Source: Lepraria neglecta
Lineage: Eukaryota > Ascomycota > Lecanoromycetes > Lecanorales > Stereocaulaceae
Assembly (NCBI GenBank): GCA_033220425.1
Contig: CM065649.1
Location: 3,472,001-3,536,000, forward strand
Direction: 5' to 3'
Length of the DNA stretch: 64,000 bases
The first letter of the stretch is position 1. Every line of letters starts with the position of its first letter. Below the pieces are notes generated by a model. That model had not been told where the DNA came from and did not search any database. It saw nothing but the letters and a program-made list of their open reading frames with translations. Of the stretch, positions 57,122-64,000 are shown one piece after another. The position numbers and the translations under genes were made by a program.

Positions 57122-60100
57122 GGCGCTGGTGAGGGTCACAGGCGAGTAGATTCAGAGATTTGATCGCCTATGATTTCCGAGCCTTGACGCTTCGCATTGA
57201 AAAGGAGATGTGATGGTGGGGGGAGATGAGGATAATGGCCTACCAAACCTCTAGCGATCCGCGGCCTTTTGTAGGAATGCGTAATGTGATATCAAAGGTA
57301 TGTCCCAGTAGGGAGGGTATGCTGGGCGCAACAATAGGCTAGCTCACGGCAACGGGGCAAGGCCGCAGCAATGGCTTTTCAATAGTGGATAAAGAGACCC
57401 AAGCTCGCGTGCTTACCGCAGGAGGGCGAGCTGCAGAAATCCTAGCTCTGCGGAGTCTTTCTCCCGTCACTCAAAAGATCCCAGGAGGGCGAGCTGCAGA
57501 AATCCTAGCTCTGCGGAGTCTTTCTCCCGTCACTCAAAAGATCCCAGGCCCCCTCTCGGCCAATATATGACAAATAATGGTGCAGGGGCTGGCGAATAGA
57601 TTTCCAGGGGCCCTTGATGGGTAGGCAGCTGCGTTGTCTTCAGTGCCACGATGTATTTCGACTGGACCAAGCAATCAGCAGGCGGCCGAGACTATGTAAC
57701 AGACGCGAGACACAAGACGTACAGTAATTGGATTTGTGCCCCGCAATGGCCCTCTACTTGTCACGCTCTGCCCTGTAGTCTGCTTCGCCACCCGGTCACA
57801 TTGCCATTTCCCGAAAAGATGCCAAATAGGTACTGGTGAGTTCAGGGCGAAGAGATGAGATTCGACGGCACCCGTGTGATCGATTGAGGGCGTTGACTAG
57901 GGGCCTAGGGTAGATTATATCTTGGGTGGCGTTTGTAGGCTGCTCGGGACAACGGACGGGCAGTGGCAAGATGTGAAGGTGCTTGTTGAAGATTGGCAGG
58001 ATAATAGAGCACATGTGGCTTGAGTTGGAGCTGTGGGTGTGCAGGATGTTAGGCGTGGAAGGAAGGAAGAAGAGGCTCGAAGGATGGTGAGGATGGATGG
58101 TGAGTCTAACGATCGCAGTGATGGAATAGAGGAAAACGGTTTTCTGTTTTTCTCTTTGCCAGGCGAGTCAGGGCCAACAGATCGCCGCACGAGCCAACCA
58201 AATTTAGAGTCAATAGCCGCAAGGGTTACTTTTCAGGGCAATCACGTCAACACGTTTACTGCAGTACTGCAGTATTTTGATTCACCCATCAATTCTTTGG
58301 TGCTCCATTACTGTCGCGCGGTCAAGAATATGAAATTCTTCGATGATGCTTGAGCTTCTAGACTCTTTCGCATAAACAGATAAATAGCGGGAAAAGGAAG
58401 GGTAACGACGTGACTGGTTGCCCTCTTCCCTGTGACGTCTGGTCGCTGCAGTAGGGCTACCTTAGCATGATCCGGGAAGCAAACAGGCCGACCGAGGGAT
58501 CCTACAATCGACGATTCGCTTTCCTCTCCTGAGAACAATTCCTCGTTCATCTTCGGTGCAAATGTGCAATCGAATTGCAATCCACCAACACTGTGATCAC
58601 CAACGCTTGCGCCAATCTAGGGACTTATTGGACCTGGGAACAAGCCACCAGGCGCTGAAGGCTTGATCAAGCCGAGACCATGCTGCTTGTTGTCCTTGGC
58701 CCAATGCTACTACTAACCATAGGATTTGCTTGCAGCCGCAGCCGCAAACCTTGAACCCTGATTTCTGCTTCCGGGACGTCCTCTCCTGGTGTCCCGGTTG
58801 GGTGGACTGATTCTGCCTGTTCAGAGGCCAAGCCTCAAGTTGCACCTTGATGCAGGAGGGAGATTTTAAAGGGTTCCCCTGCTTCGGGGTTTGGGAAACC
58901 ATTGGCGTGACCTTCTTTGGCGTTCAGCTTATGGAGGAACAAGTTCTATGTGTAAGATGTCGGTGCTTCTTGGCGCTGTCAAGTGCTGCGCTTATGGTGC
59001 CATGCCTTTCTTTTATTGCTCCTTGTTCCCCTTGCGGAGTAATTTCGTGTCTGCTCCGCCGTGTCTGTAGCGGGTCCATCGTGTAAGCGTCTTCTCAGAG
59101 GCCGGCACGACCTTCTCTCCTAATCGGGGTCTTCGTTGTCGAACTCAGCCTACCCTCTTCGAGTGGTGGGCCCTTCCATGTCATTCGCTTTTCATCCAAG
59201 TCCCTGCAAATCATTTTTCAGCTGCAATGGCCAAATTAGGCAATGGGTCGAGGGACTAGGACGAAAGCATCTCTCAGTCGCCGGGACTGGTGTGAAAACG
59301 AATCTGCGGGAGCTGAACAGATGGGACAACGTTAGTCGTTTACCAATCCATTCAACGGGTACAGGGAAAGACATAATCATCAATAAGCGAGCCCTCCGTG
59401 ACACTGCATATAGCGAATATCAAAGCGAGGCCGACTATCATCAACAACAGTTCTCGTAACATGGCCACTAATGCTGTACAAAGGAAAGAAGGCACGCAGA
59501 AGCGCACGACGAAACCAGAATTCGATGGCGGCAATGCTGGGTAATGACGAGATCAAGTGGCGTCGACTTTGAGAAAGGCGGTGGCAGCAGTGATTGACGA
59601 CGAGTTAATGGATGATGGATTCAAGTCAAAGATGATCAACAAGAATCTCAACGACGCACAAGCACGAAATTCAAAGAAGGCCAAAAGTCCGAGGATACTG
59701 ATGTCGAGGAGGAGCCAAAAAACGTCAAAGCTAGAGATTGTGCAGAAAGGCGATGAAATAGGGAGACAAGAGTAGGAAAGGAAAGGGTGAGGAAGCAGGA
59801 TGAAGGAAACTCAGGGAAAAAAAAGAAAATCAGATTTTTTGGACCTCGGAGAACGCATGAGAACATTGGAGGCCCCAAGTCCTTTGCAATACCGGTCTTG
59901 CGCTGCGACACGTCATTCGGTTGGGGCTGTCGTCCACTTGTATCGATGTTAAGCTAGATATATTCTTGCTCTACCCTAAATTATAACCCTAAAATGTACC
60001 TTCCAAATTTGACTTCTTTTCCATGTAAAATGGCGAGAATTATCCTTCACCTGCTCAAGAATGTCTTGGTAAATCCGGCACTTTGTTCAAGTAGAATTAG

Positions 60101-60332
60101 GTCATACCCGCTCGTCCAAGGATGGGAGTCTCAACGCTCGGGCTCATTGTTCCGACAATATGTACCATCATGAATAGATAATTTGGGCATAGCACATTCG
60201 CGCTGGTTTCATGCGATGGTGTCAGATTCTGTCCGCGGTGCCGTAAGCCAAGCCTTGCCAAACCCGTAGGCTGGGATTCAATTGTTGTGGAAGAAGGAAC
60301 AAGGTTGGTGAGCGTTGAACCAGGAGAAAGCA
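57122..60332. other. Long intergenic region upstream of the PAS gene
   Basis: No convincing gene in 3.2 kb. Plus frames at 58,033-58,353 and 59,136-59,459 and a minus frame at 58,597-58,902 lack motifs and splice-linked continuation. The frame at 59,557-59,775 begins with GTG rather than ATG. It contains the 63 bp tandem duplication, pyrimidine-rich stretches and an 18 bp palindrome at 58,257-58,274. Probably the regulatory and leader region of the PAS gene plus the 3' flank of the synthase gene. Confidence 0.45.
57420..57545. repeat. 63 bp perfect tandem duplication
   Basis: 57,420-57,482 is repeated without a change at 57,483-57,545 (AGGAGGGCGAGCTGCAGAAA ... GATCCC). It lies about 300 bp upstream of the PAS start codon. 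The lack of differences suggests a recent origin. Confidence 0.95.
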
Positions 60333-62638
60333 TCAATCAACCACCCCTTTCTTGTCTGCCCAGGTGGGTAAAACGGCCTTACACACCGCCTGATAGTCCA
60401 AGAAAACTCCATCCCCTCGCTCCACACCCTCGGTAGTCCAGAACATTGTCCAATTTGTTCCAGGCATTTTCCAAGTTCCCTTCGCTCTCTCAAAATACCA
60501 CTTGTTAACCGGATTATCCATTCGACTCCGCCAGCACACGCCATTGGGGAAGCAGTCGCGTACCACGGCCTTGAAGACAACGTCTGCAACGCCACCTGCG
60601 CCTTGGGAGCGCTTGAGAACAGCAAATTTGTCAAGATAGGGGACCATGTGATCGGGATCGTCCTTAGGGAGTCCAGGTGGCGTTTCCCAGGTTAAAATAG
60701 CGCCACCTTCGTATTCACCGGCAATGATAACGCCAGCAATTCGGTCTTTGATGCGGGCCAGGTAACGAGGGACGTCAAGTTTACGATTGAAGGAGTCTTC
60801 AATGAGATAACTCAAACGGGAAAGGTCGATCCGTGGGTCCGAGAGATCAATAGAAGGATTCGAATGTGACGGAGGAGCCCAGACTCGTTCGAGAGGATCT
60901 GGGACTATGCCCACAGGCATGCCACGCTTGAAGAATGTCGCTGGCGATGAAGTGATAACTGGAAGCGAGGCTGATACTGCTGGATCTGGTGAGCGGTTCG
61001 AAGGTAGGGAGGAAGAGAAGACTGGTTTGTCCGTCAATAGATTGTGGATAAGAGGATTCCGCTGTCTGCGAGTCCTGACTCTTGGTCCTTCGCTTGCGAG
61101 CGGTGGACGGGTTTGAGAATTGGCCACAGCTTCGGGTGTCGTTAGAAAAGCTGAAGAGGAAGGCGGTAGAAGCGCGAGCGTGTTTCTCAGTAGCTCCAGA
61201 TTCTTGACATGATAGTCCATGTCAGAGTGGCCAGGATCGGCCCCTGCAGTGTTCTCCTGCGTTTGACGGTCATCTATGGGAGCTGTTGACTTCTCCTCGA
61301 AGAATTTGGAGAATGGATTACTCCGCATGAAAGCGCTGGATGGATGACTTGCCCGCGGAAATGGCTTTAATGATTTTGTCTTCTGCATATAGTGGCTTCC
61401 AGCACTCAGCAAATCTTTCCTGATTATATCGAACTCCTGCTCAAGGTTGATGAATACATGAGCCCCAAGTATTCTGTCTGTTGAAGGTATGCCCCCGAGG
61501 GGATCTAGCACAATGACTCTGTCTAATGATATTTGATTCTGTAACGTCGGGATCGTTTTGACTACTTGTTGAGGATCGTCCTCGGCTAGTGCATTGCTCT
61601 GAATGCCGGCGAATTCTCGAGTTAGCGCCAACACAACCTCGTCAGCGACAACCGGGACCAATTTATGGGCGTTCGAATTGAAACCGACAGGCGCAATCAC
61701 GGGGATCATGCCTCTCCGCAGAGGCGCCAGCAGTTGATTCCGACATGTGGCCCGTATTCCACTGCGTATCTTGACAGAAGTGAGAAGCTGCTCATTTACA
61801 GATGACACGCCTATCACGCTATCGAGCCTTCTTGCACCTTGGCCTCCGTAGACATCGATTGCCTCGACAACACGATCAGCCTGCTCAATGCCCACCTTAG
61901 CGCTATTTTTTTCTTTTTGTCCGTTGTCAGCATCGACGACGACAACACAACTCAACCCCAGTTGCGACAGCTGCGATAATGTGAGACCAATGCCCTGTAG
62001 TGTCTCGTCATTAATTGACTGAGCTGCCCTAATCTTGACAAGGGCGACATGGAGCGAGTCCCCGGCGTCCTCGATGTAACGAGGTTGGGCCAGTTTATGC
62101 GAAAAGACCGGCTTCTCATCGACTGCCTTGATTGGAAGATACAGATTTCCTAGGTTCACCCCAACGTCCTTCCTTACGGGCGGCTGTGGCTTTTTGCTCT
62201 GTGTTTGGGGGCCAAAGCGTGAGAGGTAAGCCTTCGCCTCACGCTTTGTGGCAGTAGACCCGAGTACGTCAAGGAACAAGTCCTGCAAAGGGGGTTATTA
62301 TGGTTGCTGAACGTCCTAATGTATAGATACGTTACCTGATAGATCGTGTCTCCATGTTTTTGCTTGCTTACTTCTTCTGTCAAGCCTGTAGTGTAACTGG
62401 CCGGGGCGGCCTCTAATCCGCTTGAGCTACCTTTCGGACCAGATTGTGTCGTCAATTGGCGCTGCAATTGAGAGACACTTCGTACAGGTGATGCTCGTAA
62501 TGTCCTCTGCTAGGATATGTCAGCCTGTAATGTTCTAGCTACAACCAGAGGACTCAATGGCATTGTAGAGAAGAGGTATCTAACCTTCCGGAAGTATGCT
62601 CTACTGCCTGTCCGCCAGCCCCAACGACAAGCTCTCAT
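60333..62638 (-). CDS. ARG2: Mitochondrial amino-acid acetyltransferase (N-acetylglutamate synthase)
   Basis: Makes N-acetylglutamate from glutamate and acetyl-CoA, the first step of arginine (ornithine) synthesis in mitochondria. Three exons: ATG 62,638 to 62,585, intron 62,510-62,584, exon to 62,336, intron 62,283-62,335, final exon to the stop at 60,333; about 725 residues, a normal size for the family. The start MRACRWGWRTGSRAYFRK plus the Arg/Ser-rich stretch fits a mitochondrial presequence. An amino-acid-kinase-like region follows (SQLGLSCVVVVDADNG, RSGIRATCRNQLLAPLRRGM, IPVIAPVGFNSNAHKLVPVV). The C-terminal acetyltransferase domain shows AGVIIAGEYEGGAILTWETP, LDKFAVLKRSQGAGGVADVV, NGVCWRSRMDNPVNKWYFE and NWTMFWTTEGV. 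The N. crassa equivalent is arg-14. It is divergent from the dehydrogenase at 63,159. The frame is intact and free of RIP changes. Confidence 0.95.
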
Positions 62639-63158
62639 GTCTCATCCTCGAAAGTAAAAGCTATAGCAAAGCAATGGCATAAATATTACATAAAAACTAA
62701 GGATGAAACGGATCCTCTATATGAAAGCTGGTGTGGGGTATGTGATCTGTGCGTCAGAGTCGCAAACTCTGACGTGCGAAAAGAAAAGAGACGATAATCC
62801 GGGGAAACGCTAAGAGATTGCTAACCGAGCCGCTTAGGGTTTTTGAGGCTCTCACGAAAGAAGCTCTTTGCACGCCATCCCCATCACATTGCCACTGCTG
62901 AGAAGAACGAAAGCGAGAGCATGCTATGAGCAATTTTCGGGGCCCGTGTCCCGTTTCAGTCCATGTCTCTATCAATATGGACCGACTGACCAAGGCCTCC
63001 TGAGCGTGGACTCTCGCGGAGATAACGGTCTTGCAATACGTCATGTGTTGACAATTCTCTTGCCTGAGACTTTCAGTTTTCTCGCTATACTCCGTGGTCT
63101 ATTCTCTGCATAAAAACATCTTTCTGTTTTCTGGTATACACAGACTTCGTTGGTAAAT
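62639..63158. promoter_or_regulatory. Shared divergent promoter region
   Basis: 520 bp between the start codons of the acetylglutamate synthase (leftward) and the dehydrogenase (rightward). No gene fits here. It must hold both promoters unless enhancers lie elsewhere. I did not recognise a specific factor site. Confidence 0.6.
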
Positions 63159-64000
63159 ATGGCACCTCAATTAGCATGGGTTGGCTTAGGCAACATGGGT
63201 CGGGTAAGCACCGGTCCAACTCGGAATCTCAAGGCCCTTATTGACCGTTAAATAGGGCATGTGCAAGAACCTCGTCGAAAAGGGTGATCTCACTAAGCCT
63301 CTCATCATCTTCAATCGTACACAGAAGCGAGCCACCGACCTCAATGCGAAGCTACCCTCAGGCAAATCAACGGTCGCCTCAAGCCTGGATGAGGCCGTGT
63401 CTAAAGCAGACATAATCTTCACCTGCCTAGGAGACGATGCAGCTATCAAAGATACTATCGAAGCCGCAATCAATGGAAACGTGAAGGGAAAGCTCTTTGT
63501 CGACTGTTCGACAGTTCATCCTGATAGTACAAACATGTTGGCCAAGAGCATTCACGGACGAGGTGCAGAAATGGTGGCATGTCCAGGTACGAGACCACAC
63601 ATTTGCACAGGCGTTTGCTCGTGTGCTGATGCATACTCTTGCAGTCTTTGGTGCACCTGCAATGGCCGACAACGGACAGTTGGTTTGTGTTCTTGCTGGT
63701 CCTGCGTCCGCAGTCGAAAAAGTGAAACCATACTGCAAAGGCGTCATAGGGCGAGCAAATATCGACTACAGTGATCAGCCGCAAGGCAAAGCCACCCTTC
63801 TCAAGATCATCGGCAACACTTTCATTCTCAACATGGTGGAGGCTCTATCTGAAGGCCATACGCTGGCGGACAAGAGCGGGCTGGGAAATGATAATCTACA
63901 TCAGTTTATTGAGACCATGTTCCCAGGTCCATACACAGCCTACTCAGGAAGGCTGATGGGTGGGGACTATTACAAGAGGGATGAACCACTCTTCGGCGTT
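63159..64000 (+). CDS. NAD(P)-binding beta-hydroxyacid dehydrogenase, partial
   Basis: Belongs to the 3-hydroxyisobutyrate / 6-phosphogluconate dehydrogenase-like family, which oxidises beta-hydroxyacids or reduces the semialdehydes. Exons: 63,159-63,203, intron 63,204-63,255, exon 63,256-63,586, intron 63,587-63,644, exon 63,645 to beyond the window. The joined start MAPQLAWVGLGNMGRGMCKN gives the GxGxxG nucleotide fold. The FNRT that follows suggests NADP preference. DCSTVHPDST is the substrate-binding segment, GAPAMADNGQLVCVLAGP follows the second intron, and LLKIIGNTFILNM carries the family's catalytic Lys near Gly-Asn. The C-terminal helix domain (FPGPYTAYSGRLMGGDYYKR) is cut by the window end. 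The substrate cannot be told. Confidence 0.92.

Noticed and set aside
59557-59775. 72-codon Lys-rich ORF
   Set aside because: Starts with GTG rather than ATG, no motif, no splice-linked extension.
57122-60332. tRNA or other structured RNA gene in the long intergenic region
   Set aside because: No cloverleaf with A and B boxes could be recognised by eye; a covariance-model scan would be needed to decide.

Overview
The window is filamentous ascomycete (Pezizomycotina-type) genomic DNA. Evidence is the 52-75 bp introns with GT...CTAAC/CTAAT...AG signals, the fungal gene set (PNS1, a PAS-domain protein, mitochondrial N-acetylglutamate synthase) and heavy RIP-like decay of repeats (CpA/TpG depleted, TpA enriched, CAA/CAG/TGG turned into stops). 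The species cannot be told from the sequence.

Region 1 (1 to about 50.37 kb) is a nested repeat block with no intact host gene. Its oldest layer is a strongly RIP-degraded repeat, called X here. X carries a SNF2-type helicase relic and at least one unrecognised gene. A partial copy lies at about 2.0-5.95 kb. A 7.8 kb copy lies at 6.19-13.97 kb and recurs inverted at 21.44-41.40 kb, where later insertions split it. Those insertions are a tyrosine-recombinase retrotransposon with split direct repeats (24.84-29.40 kb), a Gypsy element with a chromodomain (30.47-37.68 kb) and solo LTRs.

The younger layer is a Copia family (LTR-A, 445-524 bp). Copy Ca (41.41-46.70 kb) is nearly intact, with two stops. 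Copy Cb (15.69-21.27 kb) is RIP-mutated, carries a solo LTR inside gag and has a 45 bp inversion exactly over the reverse-transcriptase active site. Five solo LTR-A copies each have perfect 5 bp target duplications. A related, much larger LTR (LTR-B; 13.995-15.686 kb and, inverted and interrupted, 47.10-50.32 kb) contains a 33/34 bp minisatellite of about 1.2-1.9 kb.

Region 2 (50.4-64 kb) has balanced composition and single-copy genes. The two nearest the repeat block are broken: a small secreted Cys/Ser-rich protein (50.7-51.2 kb) and PNS1, a choline-transporter-like membrane protein (52.5-54.2 kb). Several of their lesions are of RIP type, as if mutation leaked from the repeats. Further out are an intact PAS-domain protein (55.2-57.1 kb), a 3.2 kb stretch without a recognisable gene, the arginine-pathway enzyme N-acetylglutamate synthase (60.3-62.6 kb) and, divergently transcribed, a beta-hydroxyacid dehydrogenase cut by the window end.

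The most unusual items are the minisatellite-bearing LTR, the split-direct-repeat YR retroelement, the inverted SNF2-bearing duplication and the inversion of the RT active site.
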